64,000 bases of DNA from Dawidia cretensis (lineage in GTDB: Bacteria > Bacteroidota > Bacteroidia > Cytophagales > Cyclobacteriaceae), in the NCBI RefSeq assembly GCF_018598175.1, contig NZ_JAHESE010000002.1, positions 62,001-126,000 on the forward strand, given 5' to 3'. Below the pieces are notes generated by a model, which made no database searches, was not told where the DNA came from, and saw only the letters and a program-made list of their open reading frames with translations. A program made the translations under genes and the position numbers. Positions 42,085-51,955 of this stretch are shown here, piece by piece; position 1 is the first letter of the stretch, and each line of letters opens with the position of its first letter.

Positions 42085-44790
42085 ATGAGAAACTTTCAAT
42101 TTGTTATTCGTTCGATCACCGTCCTTTTCTTTTTTACGGCAAAAGCCTGGGCAGGCCCAGACAATATCGCTTCGCAGGCTACCATTACCGCATCAACATA
42201 TCTGGGAGAGTCCTATACGCCGGCCAATGTGGCGGACGGGATCATTCACATTGACGGCCAGGGCGAGTGGGCCTGCCAGGGCGACACCACCGACTGGGGG
42301 TATGTACGGTTTCCATGGCTTCAGCTGGAGTGGAAGTCACCGCAGCGGGTGAACCGCATGGTACTCTACGACCGGGAGGCATCACGCAACCACATCGCCA
42401 CCTGCAAGCTGCTCTTCAGCGACGGCAGTACACTCTGGGTGAACCAGATCCCCAACGACGGTACTGGCAAAGCGGTCGAGTTCCAAACAAAAACAATCGT
42501 ATGGGTTAAGATCGTTGTCACAGACGGTACCGGCCGGGACCTCGGGTTCTCGGAGATCGAGGTCTTTCCCTCCGCCGATCAATTCACCGACTATGTATCG
42601 ATGGTGGATCCCTATATCGAGACGAACCGGGGCCGCTACTTTTTTTTCATTACCGGAGGTCGCCCGTTTGGGATGACGGGCGCCGCGCCGCATACCCGCA
42701 ACAAGAATCAGGGCGGTGGCGGCTATAACTATAATGAGGCGCATATCCTCGGCTTCGGCCAGGTTGCCTGCTGGATGCTCTCGGGCCTGGAGATCATGCC
42801 GGCCAACAGGGAGGTGAACCCTTCCGGCGGTGAACAGGCGTGGAAGTCGCGCTTCACGCATGCGGAAGAAATTGTTCAGCCCGGCTACCACCGGGTATAC
42901 CTGCAGGATCCGCGCACGTGGGTAGAGCTAACCGCAACGGAACGTGTAAGCTTCTACCGGTTCAGGTTTACGGCCGATCAGCAGACGCAATTGCTGACAA
43001 ACCTGGGCGGGTATCTCTGTGGTACCACGATGGCCAACGCGTCGGTGAAGAAGAACAGTGACAAGGAGTTCGAAGGATCGTTCAGCTCGGTGGACCGCTA
43101 TTGGGGTGGTCCCAGGGATGTAAAGATCTTCTTCGTGGTGCAGTTCGACAAACCGTACGACCAGCTCAACGGGTGGGTGGGAAATAAACACCACCAGCGT
43201 GTCTCCACACTGCAGGGCGATAGCCTCGGACTATCCGCGACCTATACAGTAAAGGCGGGAGAGGTGGTGCAGATGAAGATCGGTATTTCCTATACCAGCA
43301 TCGACAACGCACGCGATAATCTACAGAAAGAATGTGCGGGCTGGAATTTTGACGCGGTGCGTCAGGAATCCAAAGCGGTTTGGAACGAGTGGCTTGGAAA
43401 AATAGACGTGCAAGGAGGCCGCACGGACCAGCGCGTGAAATTCTATACCGACTTGTGGCACGTGCTGCTGGGCCGGCACAAGATCAACGACATCTCGGGC
43501 GACTATCCCGACCGTACGCAGGGAAAGCGCGAAGAAACTTTTACCGATGCCGTTTTCAAAGTCAAAACGCTGCCGAAGAATGCCGACGGCAGCTTGCGCT
43601 ACAACATGTATAATTCAGACGCCTTCTGGCTGTCGCACTGGAACCTCAATATTCTGTGGGGCCTGGCGTGGCCCGGCATACAAGACGAGATGTCGGCGTC
43701 GATGCTGCAGTATGCAGACAATGGCTACCGACTACCACGCGGTCCTTCGGGTGGCGGATATTCGTACATCATGACGAGCTGCCCTACCACCAACCTCATT
43801 GTGAGTACGTACATGAAGGGCATGCTCACGAAAGCCGATCCGAAACATGCTTTTGAAATTCTGAAGCGCAATCACCTTCCCGGCGGCATGCTGGGGTCTT
43901 CGGACGACATCAACTTCTATACGAAGCATGGCTGGTGGCGTAACAACGCGGGCATCACCGTGGAAGCGGCCTTTCAGGATTGGGCCATCGCCCAGATGGC
44001 GCTACGCCTCGGCAGGAAGAAAGACTACACCTTCTTTATGAACCGCTCGCAGGGATGGAAGAAGTGCTACGACCCGCAGCAGAAGCTGCTGTTTCCGAAA
44101 GACGATAGCGGGAACTTTGTGCATCGCAACCCGCTGAGCGGACAGGGGTGGGTGGAAGCGAATGCGTGGCAGGCTACGTGGGGCGTATCGCATGACATCA
44201 AAGGACTTGCCGCGCTCATGGGAGGCAACGATACGCTGTGCCACAAGCTGAACCATGCTTTCGAGAAGGCAAGCGCCAGCGACTTTGTATTCGCTTACAA
44301 CGACGGCTATGTGAGCTACGCCAACCAGCCCGGTTGCTCCAATGCCCATGTATTCAACTACGCGGGCAAGCCCTGGCTTACGCAACAGTGGGTAAGACGG
44401 GTAAAGGAGCAGGCGTACGGCGGCACCACGCCCGACCTCGGCTACGGTGGACATGACGAAGACCAGGGGCAGATGGGCGGCGTGAGCGCGCTCATGGCCA
44501 TGGGGCTGTTCAGCCTGCAGGGTAATGAATCGGTTGTTCCCACCTACGAGATCACAAGCCCTGTCTTCGACCGGATCACCATCCGGCTCGATCCGAAGTA
44601 CTACCCGGGAAAGCAGTTCGTGATCACCGCGCACAATAACTCTCCGGAGAACATGTACATACAGCGCGCGTCGCTGAACGGCAAACCGCAACAGCGCTTC
44701 TGGTTCACGCACGAGGAGTATGCAAAAGGTGGAGCGCTGGAGATCTGGCTGGGAGACAAACCGAATACGTCATGGGGAACAGAAGAATAA
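42085..44790 (+). CDS. GH92-family exo-alpha-mannosidase-like protein with N-terminal F5/8C-like domain
   Basis: Secreted 901-residue protein: signal peptide (about 1-23, ending AKAWAG), a discoidin/F5-8 type C-like beta-sandwich (about 25-165; NIASQATITASTYLGESYTPANVADG ... SEIEVFP), then the GH92 architecture. Visible landmarks are YVSMVDPYIETNRGRYFF near the domain start, GGRPFGMTGAAPH, the (alpha/alpha)6 domain, and GYGGHDEDQGQMGG, corresponding to the D-x-D general-base/Ca2+ region of GH92. GH92 enzymes are Ca2+-dependent exo-alpha-mannosidases acting on yeast mannan, N-glycans or similar. Several usually conserved segments are divergent here (the helix SYIMTSCPTTNLIVSTYMKG), so the linkage specificity is uncertain. 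First gene of the second PUL; SusC starts 51 bp later. Confidence 0.85.
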   Translation: MRNFQFVIRSITVLFFFTAKAWAGPDNIASQATITASTYLGESYTPANVADGIIHIDGQGEWACQGDTTDWGYVRFPWLQLEWKSPQRVNRMVLYDREASRNHIATCKLLFSDGSTLWVNQIPNDGTGKAVEFQTKTIVWVKIVVTDGTGRDLGFSEIEVFPSADQFTDYVSMVDPYIETNRGRYFFFITGGRPFGMTGAAPHTRNKNQGGGGYNYNEAHILGFGQVACWMLSGLEIMPANREVNPSGGEQAWKSRFTHAEEIVQPGYHRVYLQDPRTWVELTATERVSFYRFRFTADQQTQLLTNLGGYLCGTTMANASVKKNSDKEFEGSFSSVDRYWGGPRDVKIFFVVQFDKPYDQLNGWVGNKHHQRVSTLQGDSLGLSATYTVKAGEVVQMKIGISYTSIDNARDNLQKECAGWNFDAVRQESKAVWNEWLGKIDVQGGRTDQRVKFYTDLWHVLLGRHKINDISGDYPDRTQGKREETFTDAVFKVKTLPKNADGSLRYNMYNSDAFWLSHWNLNILWGLAWPGIQDEMSASMLQYADNGYRLPRGPSGGGYSYIMTSCPTTNLIVSTYMKGMLTKADPKHAFEILKRNHLPGGMLGSSDDINFYTKHGWWRNNAGITVEAAFQDWAIAQMALRLGRKKDYTFFMNRSQGWKKCYDPQQKLLFPKDDSGNFVHRNPLSGQGWVEANAWQATWGVSHDIKGLAALMGGNDTLCHKLNHAFEKASASDFVFAYNDGYVSYANQPGCSNAHVFNYAGKPWLTQQWVRRVKEQAYGGTTPDLGYGGHDEDQGQMGGVSALMAMGLFSLQGNESVVPTYEITSPVFDRITIRLDPKYYPGKQFVITAHNNSPENMYIQRASLNGKPQQRFWFTHEEYAKGGALEIWLGDKPNTSWGTEE

Positions 44791-44841
44791 TGAACGTAAC
44801 GCATTTTATGAAAGCAATATAAAAGTCTTAACCAATCAATT

Positions 44842-47800
44842 ATGAACAGAAAATTCTACCGCATTTTTTATCGGTTGTTGCTACTGTTAAGTATGGTGTT
44901 GGGGGGCTCCTTCGAAGTGTTTCCGGAAGGAATGGTTCAGGAGAGGCTTGTGAGCGGAAAGGTGATCGCATCGTCGGGTGAACCGCTGCCGGGTGTCAGT
45001 GTGTTGATAAAAGGCACCACCCAGGGTACCGTTTCGGATGCCGACGGTAGTTATACCATGAATGTCGGTCCGGGCGCTGTACTGGTCTTTTCTTTCATCG
45101 GGTATTCACAGGAAGAGGTCACCGTAGGTACACAGACTACCGTGAACGTTACGCTGACGCCGTCGCTGGAGACGTTGTCGGAAGTGGTGGTGATCGGTTA
45201 CGGTACGGTAAAGAAAACGGACCTTACCGGGTCCGTGGCGTCGGTGAAAGCAGAAGAGATCATGGCGGTACCTACTACATCGTTCGACCAGGCGTTGCAA
45301 GGCCGGGCCGCGGGCGTTCAGGTCATGCAGACATCAGGCGCGCCGGGAGCCGAAGCATCCATCCGCATCCGCGGCATTAGTTCCATCCTCGCGGGAAATG
45401 AACCTTTATATGTCATTGACGGCATGCTGGTGAACAGCAATACGTCAGAAGTGACCAACGGCACCATTGGAAGCGCGCCCCGCATCGGTCCGCTGGCCGC
45501 TATCAACCCGAACGACATCGAGTCCATCGAGATTCTGAAAGACGCTTCCGCCACAGCGATATACGGCGCGCGCGGCGCCAACGGCGTGGTACTGATCACC
45601 ACCAAGCACGGAAAGAAGGGAACGAGCGCTGTGACGGTGGATAGCTACTATGGTGTACAACAATCATCGAAATATATCGATCTGCTCAACGCACAGCAAT
45701 TTGCCGAGTTCGTCAATGAGGCACGTGTCAACGGTGGCCAGGCGCCGGAATATGTCAACCCATCCACGCTGGGCGAGGGTACGGACTGGCAGAAGGAAAT
45801 GCTTCGCACGGCGCCCATTCAGAGCCACCAGGTAGGGGTTTCCGGCGGAAGCGAAAGGACCACGTACAACATTTCCGGAGGTTATTTCGGCCAGCAGGGG
45901 ATCGTGATCAACTCCGACTTCTCGCGGTATAATTTTCGCTCGAACATTACGACCGAAGTGACTAAAAAGCTCAGCATCGGCGCCAACATTGCGTATGCCT
46001 ATACGCGGGGAAATTCGGTGAACACCGGGCTGCAACAGATCACGCCGGGGGTAATCGGCGGCGCGCTGGGCATGAACCCCATCCTCCCGGTATATGATCC
46101 TTCGGTGCGCGGGAAATATACCTATGAGAACGACCGGGGCATCGTGATTGGCAACCCTGTGGCCGAAGCGAAGGAGCATAAGGCCTATAGCACCGCCACC
46201 CGCGTGCTGGGCAACGTCGAGGTGCGCTACAAGATCCTGCCGTCGCTGGAGCTCAAGAGCACGTTTGGTATTGACGGCATTTCGTCCCGGGATAGAACGT
46301 TCGCGCCGGACTTCCTGAAATCGGCAGCAGGCTCCAAGGGCGAAGCAAGTGTGGCAAATCTCGAAGCCCTGACGTGGCTTAACGAGAATACAATCACGTT
46401 CGACAAGACGATAAACACTAAACATACGATCACGGCGCTGGCGGGATATACGCTGCAGGGATTCAAGAGTGAACGACTCACCGGATATGTCTTCGGTATT
46501 TCCGATCCTCGCCTGGGATACCACAGTCTTCGCGGCGCAGCCGAACCGCAACCGCCCCAGGTAGGTGAGGCGACCTGGACCATGCAATCGTACCTGGCGC
46601 GCGTTCAGTACTCCCTGAATCGCAAATACCTCGTCACCCTTACCGGACGGGTGGATGGCTCCTCGAAGTTCGGCGCGAATAACAAATACGCGTTCTTCCC
46701 GTCGGCGGCCCTTGCCTGGAGGATCGTGGAAGAAAAATGGATGAAGCCTGCGGAGTTCATATCCGAGCTCAAGCTGAGAACATCCCTGGGAATCATCGGA
46801 AATCAGGCAATCGATTCGTACCAGTCGCTCGCGCTTGTCGGAGTGTACGGCGAGGGCGTCTTCAACCACGGTGCGACGCTCGACTATTATTCCAGCAGTC
46901 AACCTACTGACTATAGCAATCCCAACCTGAAATGGGAGACCACGCGCCAGTTCGACATCGGTATTGACGCGGGGTTTCTAAACGACCGGATCACCCTCAC
47001 GGCCGATTTGTATCAGAAGTATACCTATGACCTGCTGCTGCGCACGCCCATTCCGTACACGTCGGGCTTCGACTTTACGACACTGAACATCGGCGACCTG
47101 AAGAACACCGGGCTCGACATCGACCTTCGCACCGTGAACACTACCGGCAAGCTGAAATGGAGCTCGTCCATTAACTTTTCCACGTATAGCAATAAGATCA
47201 CCCGGCTGGCGGAGGAAGGAAAAGACGTAAACCTTGGCTCGGGACTCATCCTGCGCGAAGGTCAGCCCCTCGGTACATTTTACGGTCTGCAATTCGACGG
47301 CATTTTCCAGACAGACGAAGAAGCGGAATCTTCGGCGGTGCTCAACGGGCAGCATAACATTCCCGCCAACGCGCTCACACGTGCGCGCGCCGGCGACAGG
47401 AAGTACAGGAATCTTTCCGCCCCCGATACTGTCATCAACGAAAATGACAGGGCCATTCTCGGTAACGCGCTTCCGGATTTCACCTGGGGGTTCAACAACA
47501 CGCTCGCGTACGGCAACTTCAGCCTGAGCGTGTTCATCCAGGGATCGCAGGGCAACAAGATGGCGAACTTCAACGCCCTGGCGCTGGAGGACTTCCGCGG
47601 GGTGCAGAATATATCCGCGGAGGCGGGATTGAACCGCTGGACTCCGGAGCACCCCGGCAACCGTTTTCCGCGCGCACTGGCCAACCGCACGGTAGATGTG
47701 GGCACGTTCTCGTCGGCGTATGTGGAAGACGCTTCGTATGTGCGTATCAAGAATATAACACTCGCGTACAACATTCCCCCCGCGCTACTGGACCGGGCCA

Positions 47801-47976
47801 AACTCAGGACGCTGCGCATCTACGTAAGCGCCACCAACCTGGCTACGTTCACCAACTATACCGGCTACGACCCCGAAGGAAGCTCCTACGGCATCGCTAC
47901 TGCCATGCCCGGCGTAGACCAGGGACGCTACCCCATGACGAAGACCTACCTGGTGGGAGTAAACATTGGTTTATAA
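44842..47976 (+). CDS. SusC/RagA TonB-linked outer-membrane receptor (second PUL)
   Basis: Complete 1044-residue receptor. Signal peptide, carboxypeptidase-regulatory-like domain (VSGKVIASSGEPLPGVSVLIKGTTQGTVSDADG), TonB box region (LSEVVVIGYGTVKKTDLTGSV), plug (ALQGRAAGVQV ... IRIRGISS ... NPNDIESIEILKDASATAIYGARGANGVVLITTK), and a barrel ending YLVGVNIGL. The adjacent SusD starts 20 bp downstream. It imports oligosaccharides produced by the surface enzymes of this PUL. Codons here are distinctly richer in C/G at third positions than in the first SusC (visual impression). Confidence 0.95.
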   Translation: MNRKFYRIFYRLLLLLSMVLGGSFEVFPEGMVQERLVSGKVIASSGEPLPGVSVLIKGTTQGTVSDADGSYTMNVGPGAVLVFSFIGYSQEEVTVGTQTTVNVTLTPSLETLSEVVVIGYGTVKKTDLTGSVASVKAEEIMAVPTTSFDQALQGRAAGVQVMQTSGAPGAEASIRIRGISSILAGNEPLYVIDGMLVNSNTSEVTNGTIGSAPRIGPLAAINPNDIESIEILKDASATAIYGARGANGVVLITTKHGKKGTSAVTVDSYYGVQQSSKYIDLLNAQQFAEFVNEARVNGGQAPEYVNPSTLGEGTDWQKEMLRTAPIQSHQVGVSGGSERTTYNISGGYFGQQGIVINSDFSRYNFRSNITTEVTKKLSIGANIAYAYTRGNSVNTGLQQITPGVIGGALGMNPILPVYDPSVRGKYTYENDRGIVIGNPVAEAKEHKAYSTATRVLGNVEVRYKILPSLELKSTFGIDGISSRDRTFAPDFLKSAAGSKGEASVANLEALTWLNENTITFDKTINTKHTITALAGYTLQGFKSERLTGYVFGISDPRLGYHSLRGAAEPQPPQVGEATWTMQSYLARVQYSLNRKYLVTLTGRVDGSSKFGANNKYAFFPSAALAWRIVEEKWMKPAEFISELKLRTSLGIIGNQAIDSYQSLALVGVYGEGVFNHGATLDYYSSSQPTDYSNPNLKWETTRQFDIGIDAGFLNDRITLTADLYQKYTYDLLLRTPIPYTSGFDFTTLNIGDLKNTGLDIDLRTVNTTGKLKWSSSINFSTYSNKITRLAEEGKDVNLGSGLILREGQPLGTFYGLQFDGIFQTDEEAESSAVLNGQHNIPANALTRARAGDRKYRNLSAPDTVINENDRAILGNALPDFTWGFNNTLAYGNFSLSVFIQGSQGNKMANFNALALEDFRGVQNISAEAGLNRWTPEHPGNRFPRALANRTVDVGTFSSAYVEDASYVRIKNITLAYNIPPALLDRAKLRTLRIYVSATNLATFTNYTGYDPEGSSYGIATAMPGVDQGRYPMTKTYLVGVNIGL

Positions 47977-47996
47977 GACAGTAACCCTTTTCTGAT

Positions 47997-49469
47997 ATGA
48001 AATTCATCAAACGAAACATAAAGCTCGCCAGTGTATTTCTGCTGCTGGTGTTCCTGGTCCCATCGTGCAAGGATTTTCTGGAAGAAGATCCGCAAAACTT
48101 CGTGGCCGTATCGAACTTCTATAAAACGGAGGAGGACGCCGTATCGGCCGTGAACGCCATTTACGGGCACCTGAACTCGCAGAGCGGCGATACGTTCGGC
48201 GGCGTATACCACAGCAACTTCTGGATCGCGGTAGGGTTGGCGTCTGATGAGATGCTCAACAACCAGGTGGGCATGACAGATGCCGATCAACTTTCGAACT
48301 TCACCTATTCGCCGCAGAATGGAATCGTGACCGATGTTTGGAAGCAGCACTACAAGGCCATCTCGCTGGCCAACATTGCCATCGAGAAGATTCCGGCGAT
48401 CGACATGGACGCCGCGCTGAGAACGAGACTGGTGAACGAAGCGAAATTCCTTCGGGGCCTGCTGTATTTTAACCTTGAACGGATGTTCGGGAAAATCCCC
48501 CTGCTGCTGAAGGTAGAGGAACCTCTCAAACCTACTGCGGCGGAAGTGAACGACATCTACACCCAGATCATCACCGACCTGACCGACGCAGAGGGGCTTC
48601 CGGAAGATCAGACAGAAGGCAGGGGCAGAGCTACCCAGGGTGCGGCAAAGGCGCTGCTGGCTAAAGTGTACCTCACCCGCCAGGAGTATAGCACGGCTGC
48701 CGCCAAGGCGTTGGAAGTGATTTCCTCTGGAAACTATGCGCTGTGGGATGACTATGTAGATGTATTCAAGATCGGAAACCGCGGCGGCAAGGAAGCGATC
48801 TTCAGCGTAGGCTTCGGCGATGCGGGCGGCAAGATCATCTTTTGGGAAAGCGGACAATTTCACACACGTCTGCTTCCCAATGCGCTGGTGAAAGCGGGCA
48901 TCACCAATAACACCCTGGGATGGCAGGTGCCGACACAGGCGCTGGCCGACGCATACCCGACAGGTGATAAGCGCGACTCCGTGACCGTTTTTAATGCGTT
49001 TGACGAGACCGTGGCCGGTACGCCCTACAATGTTCCGTTCGACAAATATTACTTCAGAAAGTATTGGGACGTAACGAATCCCGATGAGTTTACCAACGCG
49101 AAAACGGCGCAGGATTTTCCCGTGATCCGCTATCCCGATGTACTGCTGATGTATGCCGAGGCGCTGAACGAGGACAACGGCCCGACCGACGACGCCTATA
49201 CCTACCTGAACATGGTGCGCCACCGCGCGAACCTGGGCGACGTCTCGGGCCTTACCAAAGACCAGTTCCGCGACGAAGTACTGGAGCAGCGCAGGCTGGA
49301 ACTGGCGGCGGAAGGTCACCGGTGGTTCGACCTGGTGCGCACCGGAAAGCTGGAGACGCTGGTGCCCCTGGCCAAACCGGGTGTGACGCCGCAGGCGAAG
49401 CATTACCTGTTTCCCATTCCGCAACGGGAGCGCGACGTGAATACGAACCTTCCTCAGAACGATTACTAG
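47997..49469 (+). CDS. SusD/RagB-family glycan-binding lipoprotein (second PUL)
   Basis: 490-residue surface lipoprotein, signal with lipobox-like LVPSC, then KDFLEEDPQNFV. RagB/SusD helices (AVNAIYGHLNS, EAKFLRGLLYFNLERMFGKIPLL, AKALLAKVYLTRQEY) and the C-terminal pattern VIRYPDVLLMYAEALNEDNGP, LNMVRHRANL, VLEQRRLELAAEGHRWFDLVRTG, HYLFPIPQRERDVNTNLPQN are textbook for the family. Cooperates with the SusC 20 bp upstream. Confidence 0.95.
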   Translation: MKFIKRNIKLASVFLLLVFLVPSCKDFLEEDPQNFVAVSNFYKTEEDAVSAVNAIYGHLNSQSGDTFGGVYHSNFWIAVGLASDEMLNNQVGMTDADQLSNFTYSPQNGIVTDVWKQHYKAISLANIAIEKIPAIDMDAALRTRLVNEAKFLRGLLYFNLERMFGKIPLLLKVEEPLKPTAAEVNDIYTQIITDLTDAEGLPEDQTEGRGRATQGAAKALLAKVYLTRQEYSTAAAKALEVISSGNYALWDDYVDVFKIGNRGGKEAIFSVGFGDAGGKIIFWESGQFHTRLLPNALVKAGITNNTLGWQVPTQALADAYPTGDKRDSVTVFNAFDETVAGTPYNVPFDKYYFRKYWDVTNPDEFTNAKTAQDFPVIRYPDVLLMYAEALNEDNGPTDDAYTYLNMVRHRANLGDVSGLTKDQFRDEVLEQRRLELAAEGHRWFDLVRTGKLETLVPLAKPGVTPQAKHYLFPIPQRERDVNTNLPQNDY

Positions 49470-49497
49470 ACCGTGTCAACCTTATATGCCTAAAGCG

Positions 49498-50337
49498 ATG
49501 AAAAAGTATCGTCAATACCTACTGGGTCTTATGCTGGCCGCGTGCGCCTGCGCGCTTTCCTGCGAAGACGATTATGAGTCCAATGCAGACAAGCCGGGCC
49601 TCGAGCTCACCATTCCGGGACAGAATATCAAGATTGCCGGGTATGGCCAGTACCGCTCGCAGGCGCAGGAAGGCGACGAAGCGGTGGTAGCGGTAAAGCT
49701 CCCGTCGGACGTCCGCTCGCTGACTATTACGAAGTCCGTAAACCTGGCCGCGGATACTGACTATGGCACCAAGGGTGTTCTTACCGTAGACGCGTCAGCG
49801 CTTTCATCGGGCGGTGAATATACCTTTCGGTACCGGGGCCGGGAAGAAGACATTGACCAGTTGATCGGGTTTGCCTTCCGCGCGGAGACGGCATCCGGCG
49901 ATGTGATGAGAAGCGATCTCACCCTGGCGGTGGCCGCCGCGCCGCGCATAAACCTTTCCCGCAGAAAGTGGATGTTCACATCGAAGATCTGGGTAAACAA
50001 AGCGAACAAAGAAGACATCCTGGAGTGTGAAAAAGATAATTATTATCTGTTCCATGCCGATGGGCTCATGGATTCGTTCTACGGCTCCAACCACGACGGC
50101 GGATGCGAGCTGGAGGAATTCAACGACTACGACGCCTGGGAGCTTTCGGAAGACGAGACCACGTTCAAGATGAAATATCACGGCATCTTTACCCCCGATG
50201 TGTTTACCACCGATACCTACCGGGTGAAAACACTGACCGTCGACAAGCTCGAGCTGGAGATCCATATCGACCTTTCGTGGGCCGGTGAGAGCAACGACGA
50301 GGTGTTTATTTATAAATATGTGGCAGCTCCTAAATAG
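49498..50337 (+). CDS. PUL-associated lipoprotein with lipocalin-like C-terminal half
   Basis: About 279 residues from the ATG at 49498 (MKKYRQYLLGLMLAACACALSC; the ATG at 49486 adds four residues). The lipobox Cys is followed by EDDYES. The first half is an Ig/beta-sandwich-like region (VVAVKLPSDVRSLTITKSV, GGEYTFRYRGREEDID). The second half looks like the lipocalin-like domain of Bacteroidota PUL lipoproteins (RKWMFTSKIWVN, NYYLFHADGLMDSFYGS, YDAWELSEDETTFKMKY, VKTLTVDKLELEIHID). Position directly after SusD is typical for SusE/F-like surface glycan-binding proteins; binding is inferred from place, not from residues. 28 bp after SusD, 16 bp before the next chosen start. Confidence 0.65.
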   Translation: MKKYRQYLLGLMLAACACALSCEDDYESNADKPGLELTIPGQNIKIAGYGQYRSQAQEGDEAVVAVKLPSDVRSLTITKSVNLAADTDYGTKGVLTVDASALSSGGEYTFRYRGREEDIDQLIGFAFRAETASGDVMRSDLTLAVAAAPRINLSRRKWMFTSKIWVNKANKEDILECEKDNYYLFHADGLMDSFYGSNHDGGCELEEFNDYDAWELSEDETTFKMKYHGIFTPDVFTTDTYRVKTLTVDKLELEIHIDLSWAGESNDEVFIYKYVAAPK

Positions 50338-50353
50338 TAATGTTAAATTGAGT

Positions 50354-51541
50354 ATGATGAAACAGATCACTTTTTGTCGTGTGTTGATCGCGCTGGCCGT
50401 GGCCGGAGTAGCGACGTCCTGTCAGCAGAAAAAAGAAGAGCAGAAAGAAACCACCTATACGGTGCATGCCGCGCCGGAATGGACAACGTTGTTCACACGC
50501 TCGCAGGGATGGTTCGGCGCCGACGGCATTTACTCCATTCCCCTGAAAGGAAGCGATGCCGGTGCGTCTGGCGATACCGTGCTCTTTGTTTTCAGCGACA
50601 CCATGTTCGGCCAGGCCGGCGACACCAGCCAATCCGGGGCGCCCGGCCTGGCCATGATCAATAATTCGGTGATGCTGCTGACGGGGAACGAGCCGCAGGA
50701 AGGCAACGCGAAATTCATCGTAGGCAAAAACACAACCTCGGTATTCCTGCCGTCCACGCCAAAGGCACAACCCGGCGATTACTACTGGTTGGGCGACGGC
50801 GTGGTGGATCATGCAGCGGGAGATAGCCTGTATATCTTCGGATACCTCATTCACAACACGAATGACGGTTCGAAGTTTCCTTTCCGCCACGTAGGGACAA
50901 CGTTGCTGATCTATCCCCCGCATACCACAGACTTCTCGAAGTCGAAGCAGGTAGACCTGCCGCTCGTATCGCCCAGCGATGACCCCGCGGCTACGGCGTT
51001 CGGGGCGGGCGTCTATGCCAATACCCAGGCATCAGGCGCGCCCGATCCGGACGGCTATCTATACATCTATGGCGTTCGCGGAACGAATAATAAGGAATTA
51101 ATGGCTGCACGAACGAGAGCCGGAACGCTGGCGAAGTTCTCGGCCTGGGAGTTCAAGACATCTAGTGGATGGTCGAAGGATTTGCAGTCGGCCACCGCGC
51201 TGGCCGACAGTGTATCGAACGAGATGAGCGTCTCCGCCATCGGCAACGGCCAGTATGCGCTCATCTATCAGCTCGGTGGCATCTTTTCGGAAATCTGCAT
51301 GCAGATCGGATCTTCGCCGGTCGGACCGTTCGGCCCGAGAAAGGTGATCTGGAATACGTCGCCCGAGCTGACGGAGAAAGATCTCTTCACCTACAACGCA
51401 AAAGCTCATCCCGCGCTTTCGAAGCCGGGCGAGCTGCTCATCAGCTACAACATCAACAGCTTCAACTTCCTGGAGCAATTGAAGAAGACACCGAACTTCT
51501 ATCACCCCCGGTTTATAAAAATAGTCTTTGATAAAAAATAA
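50354..51541 (+). CDS. DUF5005/DUF4185-like propeller lipoprotein, putative glycan-active
   Basis: About 395 residues from MMKQITFCRV at 50354; the longer frame from 50285 overlaps the previous gene and is rejected. Lipobox VATSC, then a charged linker (QQKKEEQKE). The body reads as a beta-propeller: TLFTRSQGWFGADGIYSIPL, DTVLFVFSDTMFGQ, NNSVMLLTGN, YYWLGDGVVDHAAGDSLYIFGYL, ISYNINS. This is the pattern of the DUF5005/DUF4185 group; DUF4185 members include endo-D-arabinanases (GH183) in Bacteroidota. I am confident of the propeller-type family, less of the exact DUF, and the activity is inferred. It is followed by a decayed esterase and by GH172, a family that also contains D-arabinofuranosidases. 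Confidence 0.7.
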   Translation: MMKQITFCRVLIALAVAGVATSCQQKKEEQKETTYTVHAAPEWTTLFTRSQGWFGADGIYSIPLKGSDAGASGDTVLFVFSDTMFGQAGDTSQSGAPGLAMINNSVMLLTGNEPQEGNAKFIVGKNTTSVFLPSTPKAQPGDYYWLGDGVVDHAAGDSLYIFGYLIHNTNDGSKFPFRHVGTTLLIYPPHTTDFSKSKQVDLPLVSPSDDPAATAFGAGVYANTQASGAPDPDGYLYIYGVRGTNNKELMAARTRAGTLAKFSAWEFKTSSGWSKDLQSATALADSVSNEMSVSAIGNGQYALIYQLGGIFSEICMQIGSSPVGPFGPRKVIWNTSPELTEKDLFTYNAKAHPALSKPGELLISYNINSFNFLEQLKKTPNFYHPRFIKIVFDKK

Positions 51542-51547
51542 CAGCGC

Positions 51548-51852
51548 ATGAAACGTACGAGCAGTGCCGTTGTGCCTTTCCGGACCCCGGTGGTTTTTTG
51601 GGTTGTGATTCCCCTTTTTGTCTTTGATCCAACGGTCAGGGCCGACGTGAAGCTGCCGGCGATCTTTCGCGATTACATGGTACTTCAGCGGAACGCGCCC
51701 ATTAAAGTGTAAGGGTGGGCTTCGCCGGGATCTGCAGCAACGTCTCAAACCCCGTAGCGGTGCGTTATGCGTGAGACAACAACCCGGCCCACTGGACCTT
51801 TACAGCGCCGAGACACTCCCTGCTGTACCGTTCCGTACGGATGACTGGGAGG
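51548..51852 (+). pseudogene. Relic of a sialate O-acetylesterase-type gene (SASA)
   Basis: An ATG at 51548 starts a signal peptide and DVKLPAIFRDYMVLQRNAPIKV, the standard N-terminus of exported sialate O-acetylesterase-like proteins, then TAA at 51710-51712 where a Trp codon is expected (KV-stop-GWASPG). Reading resumes only with the family's C-terminus: NPVAVRYA-stop-DNNPA (51748-51789, stop 51772-51774 again in place of Trp), then in another frame DLYSAETLPAVPFRTDDW (from 51795). Some 500 residues in between are gone. At least two nonsense changes, one frameshift and a large deletion make this a real pseudogene, remnant of a once larger PUL. Confidence 0.75.
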
Positions 51853-51955
51853 CACTACCGTCCATACCAAATTCAGACGGGGCAACCGAGATTTTGAATT
51901 TAAGTATAAACATAAAATGTAAAGTATGTGTCAACCATCAACCACACAGGATAAC

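Noticed and set aside
45664-46902. 412-codon open frame opposite the second SusC
   Set aside because: Same reason: mirror of a well-supported SusC, no recognisable protein features.
47946-49424. 492-codon open frame opposite the second SusD
   Set aside because: Antisense shadow of a clear SusD gene in GC-rich codons; translation is Arg/His/Val-rich low-complexity text with no domain, start context or signal.
50285-50353. Upstream start of the DUF5005/DUF4185-like gene
   Set aside because: Overlaps the end of the lipocalin-like gene in another frame and precedes the lipoprotein signal.
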